DNA of 64,000 bases from Chinchilla lanigera (lineage: Eukaryota > Chordata > Mammalia > Rodentia > Chinchillidae). The notes under the pieces are model-generated. The model made no database searches. It saw only the letters and a list, made by a program, of their open reading frames with translations, and had not been told where the DNA came from. The position numbers and the translations under genes are program-made. Below are positions 10,185 to 21,450 of the stretch, piece after piece. Location: the NCBI RefSeq assembly GCF_000276665.1, contig NW_004955472.1:4082738-4146737 (forward strand), written 5' to 3'. Each line of letters begins with the position of its first letter. The stretch's first letter is position 1.

Positions 10185-11171
10185 TTTCAGTGTCTTCAAA
10201 AGTGTACCTTACTTGTGAAAACTCCAGCAGTAAAAACTTAAATTAAAGCAATCTTCCATTGTGCAAAAATTGGTATAATATAACATATCGATGGAATGAT
10301 TTTCATCACATATTTTGCAAAACATGCTCTTGAATTAATTTCTGCTGTGAAACTGAATAATCTTGGCAACACAAAACCACTGGATCGATAGCTATTACAG
10401 TTTATTAAGACATCATGGAACAAGCTTTGTGCATCATTTGAGGAAACTAAGTCAAAGAAATAAGAAACAATGGAAATTCTTGATAATAAGTTCCTTAACC
10501 TGAAATACTTACTGCTAGGACTAAAATTACTGGCTATTTTTATTACATTTCAAGGAACTAAAGGTGTCTTGCAAATGAAAGTTCAAAAAAATAACTTCGA
10601 TTCCAGAAGGTTAGAAAGAAAAATGGAAAAACAAATTGACGATCTGCACATCTAAGGGAAGAGAACACACACAGTTAGGAAATTAAAGGTGCTGCTGATG
10701 CCGTGGCTTTGATTCATAATTAGGGTTATTTTAAGCATGACCATTTGACTTTTATTTTATATTCATCCCCTGAGCTTCTTACTGTTAAGCTGAAACATAG
10801 CACCCTGGGCAAGTCATTCTGTTGTACATGTTTGTGAGGAACTAACTCTTGAGTAGTACTCCGTACCCTACATATTCCTTACAAACTTCAGAAATAAGGC
10901 AGCTACATATTTCCATAGAGGATCATTCACCCTGAGCATGACTTCTTGTAGGTTATGAATTAATTTTGAGTGGTTTCTGAGAAGGTGGATAGGAGTAGGG
11001 CCTGCTGCGATTTGCTGAAAGCCTGAGTGCTCAGGCATTTGGAAAACTTGCAAGGCTTGCTTATGTGTCACCCTCATACCGAGACGGGGATACCTCTGCT
11101 TTAAACATTCAGGAAGGTAACTTCATAAACTCAAAAAGATTGAAAGTTAAATACTCAAGATTGAACCTTTA
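10185..11171. other. AT-rich non-genic stretch
   Basis: Nothing recognised. Several frames of 60-70 codons occur on both strands without any protein-like features. Confidence 0.5.
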
Positions 11172-11310
11172 GGCTGGGCTTGGTGGTGCACACCTGTAAT
11201 TCTAGCACTCTGGAGGCTGAGGCAGGAGGATAGCTGTAGGCTCCAGGCCAGCCTGAACTGCATATACAGACCCTGTCTCAAAAAGGCAAAACAGAACAAA
11301 ACAAAACAAA
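11172..11310 (+). mobile_element. B1 SINE
   Basis: The A-box region 'ggtggtgcacacctgtaatt', then 'gaggctgaggcaggaggat', 'ccagcctgaactgcata' and 'gaccctgtctcaaaaa' with an A-rich tail are typical B1 in plus orientation. Confidence 0.93.
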
Positions 11311-12216
11311 AACCCAAAACCATCAGCCTGTTTTGAACCAATATTTACTTTGCTCCTTTTTCCATTCTCAAAATGCAGTTAGAAATAAAATGTACCATAA
11401 AAGTCAACTTTGAGATAACTGTTGAGGAAATTTTTTTAAAAAATCATACCTCATCTCTCATGGGTCCTTATATTAAAGAGAAAGGCAGGTGAATTTCTTA
11501 GCATAATAAAACTAATACAAGGCTTTTTATTTGTACTTTACATTTGTATTTCATGATTCTTGCAAGAGAATTTCTTGGAATTGTTAGCTCTACCCTTGAG
11601 AAAAGCTTCCAGAAGCCTATATAATAGTTTACTAGAAAAGAATATTATTGTACTTATGCTTACATGCTTGTTTTCCTTGCTTATTTCCATGACAGACCAC
11701 AGGGGAAGCATTTGCTGATGGCTACTCTGCATAGTATAAGGAATTTCACAACATTACCCTTGGCCTGAACCAAGGTGTTATAAGGTGTTAATGCAGTGCA
11801 GTCATACTTTGGTATTATAGTCCGCGATGGCGATGTCCATTCTGCAGAACCATTTTCCTCTCAATCACAATACTTGGTTTTTAAATTTCCTAAACAGAAA
11901 GGTCCTAAGTAAGGAAAGCTTTCTTTAACAGAAAAAAGTGGTTTTATATCCGACGGAGAAGTGGAAAAAAAATTAGCAATTTGACTCGAGACCATGCTCG
12001 TCATTAGAAGCAGATCCTCATGGTGTCATGTGGGAAATTACTAGGGGCAGTTGTGTCTGTGGGGCGAGGAGGGTGAGTGCTCCAGTGAAGCTGCTGTTAG
12101 AAGTGATTTTTCTATCATCACAAACTCGTTTTAAAACAAGTAGGCAAGTAGCATGGTGTTACACGTGATGCCATGTTTCTTCCATAGGTGACAAAACAAT
12201 GACTTTAAAATGATAA

Positions 12217-12247
<31 letters not shown>

Positions 12248-13350
12248 TTACGCTTCCAGAAGGGTAGAGGAAGTCTAAAAGGAGGCAATTTAGAGATATC
12301 AGCCCATAGGGCTTCACTAAGTCTATAGCAATTTTATAGACTTCAAAAAAGGCAAAGATTTTTCAAAATCTCAGCACTAAGTGGATATGAACTGTAAGAT
12401 ATACTATAGGAGTTACCATTCTAATAATTTTGTATTTATTTAATGGTGCAGGTATTTCCCTGTTTGACTTAATGGCTTACCATAGATTTATTTTTTCAAG
12501 AAGCTGCATAATATTACATTGTGTTGTACTATTGTTCATATATTTGATTCCTAACCAGAAGTACTGAATTTAGAAATTAGGGATCAGTGTGCATGTAGAG
12601 ATAGAACCACTCAGCTTTCAAAGTGGTCCAAGGTTTACTACTATTTGGAAGAATAGTGATATGTTTCTCAGTCTCATCATCAAACAAGAGTCACTGCTAC
12701 TGGTTGATATTTTATTAAGAACTATTGGACATAATTTCCATTTGCATTATCCATCATTCTGTTCTGTTTTAAATGATTCCTGGATATCATGTGCGGACAT
12801 AAAGATCAAGCAGCAGAAAATTGATTCTTTCATTCCTACTATTATTTAATAGGATATACACACAAAACATATACACATACACAGTATTTGCACTCATGAA
12901 TACTTTTAAAGCAAGTACTAGTCAAGCAAATGTAAAAACTTATAGAAGAAAAAGATATTTTTAATTCTTTATCCAGTTAAACACAAATTAACTTAAAATC
13001 ATCTACCCAGTGTTCAAAAGTCCCTTATATTTTACAATACAGATTTTCTCTTATTAATTTCAAATGCATAATGGAAGAGGCTTCCCTCCCTCCACCACCA
13101 AGAAATGATCCATGATATAAACAGAAGTCTTTATGAAAAACTGTATTTGTTTTATGAATTGCTATATTTCCAGTATGAAAATTTTTCTTAGTATTTAGAT
13201 CAAATTGCTTGAACCTCTGTATTTTCTACTTAATTTTTATCTATGAAACATCTAACATTAAAACTTTACCATAAATATTGTTGCTTCATATAAACTTCAT
13301 ATCACTGTTGGAGATAATCATGACTTCTAGTGAGGAGTGAAAACTTTTCT
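11311..13350. other. AT-rich non-genic stretch
   Basis: Apart from the (TAA)n run at 12221-12249, no gene or named repeat was recognised. The frame at 12589-12849 has 86 codons but no recognisable features. Confidence 0.5.
12221..12249 (+). repeat. (TAA)n microsatellite
   Basis: About nine uninterrupted TAA/ATA units. Confidence 0.95.
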
Positions 13351-13359
13351 GGAAACTAA

Positions 13360-14279
13360 GGCATGCTTTTATTTATAAAAACAATATTTGAATAGAACAA
13401 AGATGTATGTGTGCATCTTTCAAGACTGGATATTACAAATCTGCAGACACTCCTCCAAAAAAGGAGATAAATTATATATATGTATATATATACATATATA
13501 TAATTATAGAGATGAGTTATTAATGACAATGTGTAGTTCTGTTGTGAACGGGTATAAGGATATACCCCTAGCTGGGAAAATAACCAAAGATTGGAAATGC
13601 GAGGTGTTCTGTACATTCAAAGACCCCAAAACACTGGAGTAAAGGAAACCTGGATGTGGCGTCCTGAGGCCAGAGGAACGATAGAATACAAACCAATGGA
13701 CAGCACGAGTCTATCATGCAAAGCCAGTAGGATCAGTTAGAGGACGGTGGATGGCAGAACCAAGTGTTGAAAGTCCGAGAAAAGCGGCCACAGGCAGGGG
13801 AGCACGGTGGTGTTCGGGTACAAGAAAGAAACGTTCAGGGCAGGAAGGCTTGCCTGGCAGAGACCACTTCTGTGTACCCTTTGTCGTTACTTTTGGTGTT
13901 TTTGTTTTCTCTGTTTTGAATAAGGTGAGTTATTTCTAGACTCCGAGTTAGTTTAGCATAGCAGCAGAAAGTTCGGGTAATGTCCGTGAACAAGGAAGCA
14001 CTGTCACCAGGGTAAGCCCTGAGCTCTCCACTGGTACACCCTAACCCCCACCTGCAAACGTTTATATTCGTACTTCGCGGTCAGATTTTCTGTTTTTCAC
14101 ATGATGTAGGAGGGCAATGAAAACACGCAGAAGAGTGTTTCTGCCACACTCGGTTTCTTCGAGCACTGCGTGAACCTTGTGAGGCGGGCATACATGCTTC
14201 AGGCTAGTATTGGAGCAGATGCTACACTCCCTCCCGAAGCTATCTTTACAACTCTTACTGGTTTTATTTTGGTCATATG
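13360..14279 (-). other. candidate minus-strand terminal exon with 3' UTR
   Basis: On the minus strand a long pyrimidine tract ending CTTGCTTTTTAG (AG at 14281-14280) precedes an open stretch 14279-14065 that closes with a stop at 14064-14062. Downstream the minus strand carries AATAAA near 13375, giving a plausible last exon of about 0.9 kb. The 71 residues after the acceptor are Cys- and Lys/Arg-rich, starting YDQNKTSKSCKDSFGRECSI; I recognise no family, and a second frame is open for about 26 codons. About 22 CpGs lie in 13640-14260, far above the surrounding DNA, and no repeat is recognised apart from an AT run at 13472-13503. It may equally be a non-coding transcript or an unknown old repeat. 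Confidence 0.3.
13472..13503. repeat. (TA)n microsatellite with TATG interruptions
   Basis: Alternating TA with single G and C interruptions, nearly self-complementary around its centre. Confidence 0.9.
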
Positions 14280-14310
14280 CTAAAAAGCAAGAAAAAAGTA
14301 ACATCAAGGA

Positions 14311-14350
14311 GACACACACACACACATATATATATATATGTATATATATA
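14311..14350. repeat. (AC)n(AT)n microsatellite
   Basis: A compound run: ACAC for about 15 bases, then ATAT with one G interruption. It lies just outside the acceptor of the candidate exon at 14279. Confidence 0.95.
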
Positions 14351-14370
14351 GTGAAACTGTGAAGAAACAC

Positions 14371-15305
14371 ATGGTTCAGTATCTTATTTAATATACTGTC
14401 ACACTAACTTTCTTCTGCTTTTATCTGAACAATCACGTCTAACAATTCTTATCACACACTTCCTTTAATCAATAGGTTTAGGATTATTAAAATCCAAATC
14501 CTAAAAGACAAGATTGAACTTTTTAATACAGCTGTGTTACAGCTTCACACAGCATTGGTGGAACTAGATTATTCAGAGTGGAAGAGATTCTGTTTAACCA
14601 GTACTTTGTAAGTAAAGTTGCTCACTTGTTTGCTGCTCTTGGCTTTTTCAAATACTGCCAGCTTAGATTCCTCCAAGAATGTAGATGCTGTGACAAGTTC
14701 ACACAGATGTAAGCTTGTTTTGGAAAACTGTCTCAAGAAATAAAAATAAAGGAAAGAGAATATTTAAACAAGGAAGGAGGAAAAATGTATTTATGTGCAT
14801 GTTTTAAAGGTTAGCTTTGCGGACACTGCACCCACGCTCAACAGGATCTTCTAAAGGTCAAAGAGAAGATAAATCAAGTGGTGCAAAAGATTACAAAGGC
14901 AGTATTGAATTAAAATCCTATCTTTGATTATTGATGCAAGAAGAGAATTTCCCTCATTTGCTTTTTTTTTGCCTGTATCACTGTAATGTGAGTTCCCAGA
15001 GGTGTCCTGGGCTGCTGGATCAGGGAAATAGACTAGCAGAAATACAGTTACACGGGTAATTAAAGCGGTTACAGCACGTCATGGCCCCGTTAAACTGGGC
15101 GCTACAACGGTGGCTTAAATAAAAAAGTGGTTTGTGAGGAGCACGAGAGGGGTGCGACGCATTAACTGAAATTGTCTTTGAGATAAACTCAGCTCAGACT
15201 TCACTATTCTGTAAAACGTGAAAATAGCATGCTAACCTCTGTAATGACTGAGAATGACGTACACAATAGGAAATGCATTGTTAAATCTTAAAAAGTAGAT
15301 ACGTT
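14371..15305. other. non-genic stretch with a CpG cluster
   Basis: No gene was recognised. About 15045-15170 holds some nine CpGs in 125 bp, followed by 'ggcttaaataaaa', against an almost CpG-free background. It could be a conserved regulatory element. Confidence 0.45.
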
Positions 15306-15320
15306 AAGATACACATCTCT

Positions 15321-15417
15321 TTTTTTTTTTTTGGTTTTTCTCCGGTGCCGGGAACCAAACTCACGACCTTGCGCTTGCCAGGCAGGTGCTTTGCCGCTGA
15401 GCTAAATCCCCAGCCCC
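15321..15417 (-). mobile_element. ID-type SINE (antisense) with TSD
   Basis: A T-run, 'ggtgccgggaaccaaactca' and 'ctaaatccccagcccc' give the reverse ID. Flanks are AAGATACACATCTCT (15306-15320) and AAGATGCACATCTCT (15418-15432), a 14 of 15 match. Confidence 0.94.
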
Positions 15418-15432
15418 AAGATGCACATCTCT

Positions 15433-16240
15433 ATGGTGTTCCAGGGCTTAGTCTGAATCAGAAATCTTACCGTTTGCTCTGACTTCTTTATTAAGTTGTG
15501 CTTGGTAGTCTAACCTAAGTAAGGTTAATATGAGTAACCCTCCACACAACTAAAGTTCTATTAATTGGAGTGAAGTAATCAAAAGGAATACCATGAAAGA
15601 GTCTTCCAATTACTTCTCTGTTCCTCAGTCCCACAGAGAGGCGTGACACTTCTAATTGCCAGGGATTGTTAGGACTGTGATATATGTGATGCTAGAAACA
15701 GCCAAAGAGATAGAAATGAACATTTCTGAAACTGTTTAACGCTAACCCTTTAGAACTTACTTTCACGACGGCATGATTTTTCCGTGGGGATGGAATGGAA
15801 GTGGTGAGGCAGATCTAACTTGAAATGGTTTTGAGCACTTGGGGCAGAATTAAGGCCAACTGTAGGGTCCCAGCAAGCCCATGTTCTTTCTGTTCTTCAG
15901 ATCAGAGCTCCAGGACTCCAGTTCTCGAGATGAGAATTTTGAGTCTCCTGCCTGTGTAAGTCTGGTGCTATTCCTCAGACTAATCCATTAGTCAGTAGTA
16001 TTCTATATATATCCTAAGATTCTCTAACTTTGAAAGTTTTCTTTTTGGGTTTACTTAGCACTTTTTCTATTCTTTGTATTTGGGTATTAAATAGTCTAAT
16101 CTTTGTGACAGATGTTTACTTTGCATACTACTCTAAATCCCATAGCATGGAGTATTGTTATTTTTCCTTTATTTAAAAATTTGAATAGTATATGTTAGTG
16201 ATTATATTCAGCTTAGAAGATTGCACATATACATATACCA
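15433..16240. other. non-genic stretch
   Basis: Nothing recognised up to about 15950. About 15950-16240 resembles the antisense L1 3' region but is too diverged to be sure. Confidence 0.4.
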
Positions 16241-16244
16241 TCCT

Positions 16245-16249
<5 letters not shown>

Positions 16250-16276
<27 letters not shown>

Positions 16277-16500
16277 GTTCTATANNNNNNNNNNNNNNNN
16301 NNNNNNNNNNNNNNNNNNNNNNNNNNNNNNNNNNNNNNNNNNNNNNNNNNNNNNNNNNNNNNNNNNNNNNNNNNNNNNNNNNNNCTGGCCTTGGATTCAC
16401 TTTGCAACTCAGGCTGACCTTGAACTTGTAGCAATCCTCCTGCCTCAGCCTCCCAGGTGCTGGGATTATAGGCATGTGCCACCATGCCTGGCTTCTTGAT
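16250..16500 (-). mobile_element. B1-type SINE (antisense) containing an assembly gap
   Basis: A T-run at 16251-16276 leads into a 100-base N gap (16285-16384), after which reversed B1 text continues ('cctgcctcagcctcccaggt', 'gctgggattataggcatgtg'). The exact 100-base length suggests a gap of unknown size, probably caused by the T-run and SINE. Confidence 0.85.
16285..16384. other. assembly gap, 100 N
   Basis: Unresolved bases inside a SINE. Protein frames drawn across it are artefacts. Confidence 1.
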
Positions 16501-16589
16501 CGTTTTTGACCCCTGCACCTCCTCCCTCCTTCCCAAGAGTTTCTTCCCATCTCTATAAAGGTTCCCTCCCTGTCTATTAGCACAACTCT

Positions 16590-16770
16590 TTTATATGCTC
16601 TTTAAACTATTTATATTTTGGGTTTCTTATATTAGAGAAAGAAAGTGATATTTGGTCATTACTGAATGTCATATTTCACTTAGTATTACAGTCTGAAGAT
16701 CCTTCCATTTTCCTACAAAAGCCTCTATACCCACTTGGCATTAGACATTCTGAGTTGAAAGTGACATTAC
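16590..16770 (-). mobile_element. probable antisense L1 3' UTR fragment
   Basis: 'atttcacttagtattacagt' and 'gatccttccattttcctaca' resemble the antisense of the L1 3' UTR block that in other copies reads 'tttcacttagcataatg' and 'tccatccattttc'. Diverged; medium to low confidence. Confidence 0.45.
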
Positions 16771-17716
16771 TTATTATGTATCATTCAGCACTGGTTCCTA
16801 TTTTGTTATCCTAATACTATTAATTGCAGCTACAAACACGAGCTAGAAACAGGAATCAATGAGGTGCATCTGGATGATGATATATATATGATTTTTAGCT
16901 CACTAAACTATACAACATCGATACATAAGCATTATTTTTGCAAAAGCCCAGCATCAATTCATCCCTTTGTCCTAAGTTATGACTGAAGTCAGGCAGGGTT
17001 AGGAAATAGATAATTGTGTATTATGGCCATTGTGGTCCTACACTACCCAACAACTAACCTGGCTATTATTAGCTCATTTGTTTGCAAAGTCTTACTGTGT
17101 AAATAGGTCACTTCTGGGTAATAAACCAGCCAAGAAAATTTACTTTTTAGAGTGATAAGAATCAGGTAATGTTGCCTCCATGGTTAAGAAATTTACTATT
17201 ACTATTCGTCAACATTTAAAACACAAACTTCAGGGGTTACAAGAGGTAAAGCATTTCAAAGCAATGAGGGTTGCGAAATACCTATTTTGACATCTCTGTG
17301 CCGCAAAAGCTTTGATAGTAAAGTGATGTCTCTTTGCCAAACTTTGCCTAGAAGCCTTCTGCAACAGTCTTAAGAGTTTATATATTAGGCTTCACATGAA
17401 ACTGCAAATAGTAAATATTACAAGAAATACAGTTCTTAGTACATAACGGGATATGATTGGATTCTTATTCTAAATAAATATTCTGCATATTGTAGAAGTT
17501 TGAAAGAAACTTACATTATTTGAGAGCAAGATTAATTAGTTATAATGAATGAATTAATGTTAAATAACATTATTCAATATTTAATTCATAATTTTCTTAA
17601 TTTCTTCTGTATGAAATAATTTAATCTTTAAAAAATGTTTTATTTTCTCTTTTGAATTAGACATGATTGCATCTGTCTTCTTACAGTCCCTAGTTTTTAA
17701 GAATTGTGGTCTTTGG
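16771..17716. other. AT-rich non-genic stretch
   Basis: No gene or named repeat recognised. Confidence 0.5.
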
Positions 17717-17813
17717 GGGGCTGGGGATTTAGCTCAGTGGCACAGCGCCTGCCTGGCAAGCACAAGGTTCTGAGTTTGACTCCTGGTACCAGAACAAAAC
17801 CAAAAAAAAAAAA
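17717..17813 (+). mobile_element. ID-type SINE
   Basis: Head 'ggggctggggatttagctca', 'gcctgcctggcaagcacaag', B-box 'gagtttgactcc' and an A-tail. The flanks 'aattgtggtcttt' (17702-17714) and 'aattgtgatcatt' (17814-17826) are an imperfect target-site duplication. Confidence 0.94.
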
Positions 17814-17944
17814 AATTGTGATCATTTATAAGCACATGGCGTTATGATATGTATTTGCATTTCACATCTACTTGTATTCCTCTGAACCCATAATTTTGAA
17901 TTAATATTTGTACCTCATTCATGGGTCCAAGAAAAATTATAATG

Positions 17945-18215
17945 AAAATTTAAAACATATGTGTCTTAATTCAGACTGCTATAATGAAGTATCATACAAT
18001 AAGTAGTTTTTAACAACAGAAATTTATTTGTCATAGCTCTGGAGTCAGGAAGGCTCAAATCAGAATGCCAGTACCATCAAATCCTGAAGAAAAGCTATTT
18101 CTAGTTGCAGGTTGCCATGACGCCTTTTTAAAAGGCATTGATCCTATTCATAAGAACTACAGCCTCATGACATAATGCATCTTTGCATATATACATAAGA
18201 TTTCAACATAGAATA
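17945..18215 (-). mobile_element. old ERVL/MaLR-type LTR (antisense), probable
   Basis: The plus strand reads 'cttaattcagactgctataa', then 'taacaacagaaatttatttg', 'tcatagctctggagtcagga' and 'cctcatgacataatgcatc'. This order is familiar from antisense copies of old mammalian LTRs. Family not assigned with confidence; no ORF. Confidence 0.5.
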
Positions 18216-20220
18216 TTCAATCCATGTATAACCTATTGAAATCAATATTTTTGAAATTAAGACTTCTAAAATGTTACTTAATAAGATGATACTCCAGGAG
18301 AAATGTAGTGTATATAAGATTACTCAAATTTCATTGATGAAAGGACTTTTCTTTTTGAGGAATGGATTATGCATTTTGTGTTCCTCAGAATATACATTAG
18401 GTGATACTTCCCAGGAATAATTTATGACAAGTAGAAAAGCATAGATTTCCACATTTTTGCATTCTATACAGCAAATAATGGAAATATTATATATGGAAAT
18501 ATATTATGTGTTAATAATGGAAATATTGTATGTTAATTTAATAATTAATGATTTTAATACATAAACAATAAAAATGCTACCATGTAAGAAGATGAAAAAT
18601 ATTTTATTCTTATATGTACTCTGGTACCAAGATGGTGACCTAAATATTTTGCAAAAAAATGTCAAACTACTGGTTATATGAACAGAAAATGTTCTGAGGT
18701 TCTATACCATCAAGAACAATATGAAGATTTACTTAGCCTACAACATCTTCTAAATTAACTTTTCTTAAATTATGTAAAAGGACACATTTGGTTGTCAGGG
18801 TAGCAACCAGAAAACTAAAATGGAAACTTTAAAACTGGAGAGAAAGGAAACAGAACGCTCAGGGGTTTCATTCATGGACTTTATAATGTATTCTTTGGGA
18901 GGAGGAACAGAGTCTTTGATATCTGCTATGGAGAGAGCTTCGTAGGTGCTAGATTTTTGTCTCTAGAGATTCTCCTTACACATTATCCTTTGTGGTGCTA
19001 CCTATAGCTACCCAGGAGACCATGACACTCAAGGCTTTGCTACCTTAAACCACTCGCTTTCTCTTAGTGCAAATTCTAACTGAGAACGTTGTTGTGGGAG
19101 TTGAATACTCACCAGCATTTGCCAGAATTGCAGTCTCTTTTTCAGAGTCACTTCTTAAAACTTTTAGCAGCTTTTGTTTGTTAAAAACAAAAGCTAGCAA
19201 GATGTCATCTGATTACTATTGGGTGAATGTAGCTTCATGGCTGTGAAGCTCGGCAGGCTGAATAAGCTGCCCTGGCCTCACAGCCCTGCCCAGACCTGGG
19301 AAGAAAAGGAAATGGAAATACAGCTTTTGCATATGGAGGGGACCGAGAGATGGAAGGAAGGAAGGTTGTGTTACGTACATGCGCCAACCCCGAACATAAA
19401 TGTAATCATTACGTCCTGCAAACATACACCAGTATCTATGTATGTATCCGTCTTCCTATCTAACACCTATCAATCATCTATCTAAAGAATTTCTCTTCAT
19501 TCAACACATTGCCGAAATACTCCCTGCCAGCAGTATTTTGCATTTCAAAAATAATATTTTTTCCTGTCCTCTCTCTCCCTTTGCAATTAGGTCAAAGCAC
19601 ATAAATAGGTTGTGTGTTTGTAGGTGAGAAGTAGTGTCATACTTCCCTGTCTCAAATCTTTCAGATGGGCTTTTCAGGAAGTTTTATAGCTTTAAGGATT
19701 TTCTTGAAGGGTTCAGAATTTTCCAACATAGGCATGATAGCATTGCTCTGCTCAACCTTACTTTTGAAAGGTAAATATGTAGAAGATTTAAGTCACAATA
19801 TATAACCTGAGCATAGATGATTTCTAGTTATTTTACTACCACTCACTGTGATTCTGTTTCCATTTGTGGGGGCTCCATGGGTGCCGGAGGCTGAGAAACA
19901 TGGAAGAATCTTTGTGCTTACTGTCCTTAGTGAGCTCAATTTCAAGAAAAGTTGAAGTCAGTACTCCTGTATTTGTACCAAACTTTGGATTATTTCACAT
20001 TGCTGCCGGGCAATGGATGGCTCATAGAGAATCCTGACTGAACTGCCTGTTATATTTCCAGCCCAAATCACTGTGGTCCAAGAAAATGGAATTTACTTAT
20101 AGACCTAGTCAAATATACATGGATTTGAACTCAGAACTTGAGTAGAGTCAGTTTTCCAATAGAATTCCAGTGAAAACTAGCTACAATTTTAGAATAAAAA
20201 AGGTTTTAAATTCAACCATC

Positions 20221-20222
<2 letters not shown>
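18216..20222. other. AT-rich non-genic stretch
   Basis: No gene recognised. A perfect 11-bp inverted repeat, AGCTTTTGTTT/AAACAAAAGCT, with a 5-base loop lies at 19169-19195. About 19230-19400 is GC-richer, with 60-90 codon frames on both strands that look like no known protein. Confidence 0.5.
19169..19195. repeat. perfect 11-bp inverted repeat, 5-base loop
   Basis: Arms at 19169-19179 and 19185-19195 pair without mismatch around the loop GTTAA. No T-run or gene boundary gives it an obvious role; it could be chance. Confidence 0.6.

Positions 20223-20258
<36 letters not shown>
20223..20258. repeat. (TA)n microsatellite
   Basis: About 18 uninterrupted AT units. Confidence 0.95.
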
Positions 20259-20263
<5 letters not shown>

Positions 20264-20407
20264 ACTATCTCTATAACTAACTTAGAATCTTACATAAGTT
20301 TCAAAATATTGTTAAAATATCTTCCCTGGAAGGAATCCAGATGACATTTTACAACTCCTGCTATAATGTAATTCACCATGGAAATTAAAGGGATAAAAAC
20401 TAGTCTG

Positions 20408-20505
20408 TGAGCTGGGGATTTAGCTCAGTGGCACAGCGCTTCCCTGGCAAGCATGTGGTCCTGGATTCAATTCCCACTACCTTCCTAAAAAAACAAAACA
20501 ATAGA
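20408..20505 (+). mobile_element. ID-type SINE with 13-bp TSD
   Basis: 'gctggggatttagctcagtg' head, B-box 'ggattcaattcc', A-rich tail. Perfect flanks AAAAACTAGTCTG at 20395-20407 and 20506-20518. Confidence 0.93.
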
Positions 20506-20518
20506 AAAAACTAGTCTG

Positions 20519-21129
20519 GTAAGAATTTGTGAATACTGCATTGCTGCTACAGAAAACCCACAAAAACCACAAAAAACAAAAATTGGATTACTTCTGGACC
20601 ATGGAAATTAAAATGGCAATTAGTTTGTTTTTCTTTTGTGTAAGATCTTTGAACTGTAGATTAAATTCATTTGTAACACAAAGCAAAAAATAAGTCTTTG
20701 ATTAAATGGGTTTAGAAAATAGCTAATGACCCAGTAGGGAACTATTTGTGGGAGAATGGTTATCCCTATAAAGGTCACACTGTTGTGGCTACAACTATAG
20801 CAAAGCAACATATTTAGAAGAAAACACTCGCTCTGAAGATATCTGAGTTCTAAACCTTTAGTTTGTGTTTTGCAATAAGTCAAAGGTAGTGTGAGTTAAC
20901 ATATACTGAATCATGTATGGCTTAAAAGTAGGAAGGTACTGTTTTAAAAACTAAAGAATGAAACATAAATGAATCAATTTGTCAAACAAGCTAATACCTA
21001 ATCTTAAAGATCTAATAGATGGTCTTTAAAACCTAATGGTAATTCATTAATTTTTTAAGTGCTTTTCTGTTAAGAACTCAAATTTTAAAGTTTGCTGGTT
21101 TAATGACTTCAGTGTCTTTTCTCACGGAT
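20519..21129. other. AT-rich non-genic stretch
   Basis: No gene or named repeat recognised. Confidence 0.5.
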
Positions 21130-21450
21130 GGGTTTCTGCCCGTATAGAACTCTGCCAGGGGCCTCATGGCAGGGATCCAATATGGCGTTCGATCCCCAAA
21201 ACGACAATGTGTCCCTGAAAGCCTAACTTCCGTGTTCTTCTCGTCCCAAAATAAACTCCTTCCAATCCTTTCCTGACCCAACCCATTGCCTCCCCATACT
21301 AACTCCGCCCCTAGTCTAGCCTAATGAGAACCCCCTCCCCAACTCCCTCCTCCCAGGGTCCTTGCAATCTCTTGCAACCCTCCCGCACCAGCAATAACGG
21401 CTTGTTTTTATCCACCTCTGTCTCGTGCTCTATTTGGTGCCAAACCTAAC
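21130..21450 (+). mobile_element. endogenous retrovirus LTR-like fragment
   Basis: The block is C-rich and CpG-bearing in AT-rich DNA. It contains 'cccaaaataaactcc' (a polyadenylation-like hexamer, AATAAA), and a later pyrimidine-rich part ends 'tctcgtgctctatttggtgcc', reminiscent of an LTR R/U5 end next to a primer-binding region. A possible LTR start 'tgtgtccctg' lies near 21210. No target-site duplication or gag/pol sequence was found next to it, so it is a solo or truncated LTR at most. Confidence 0.4.

Noticed and set aside
16173..16583. Open frames across 16.2-16.6 kb
   Set aside because: They cross a 100-base N gap and a reversed SINE; the readable parts are translated SINE and a T-run.
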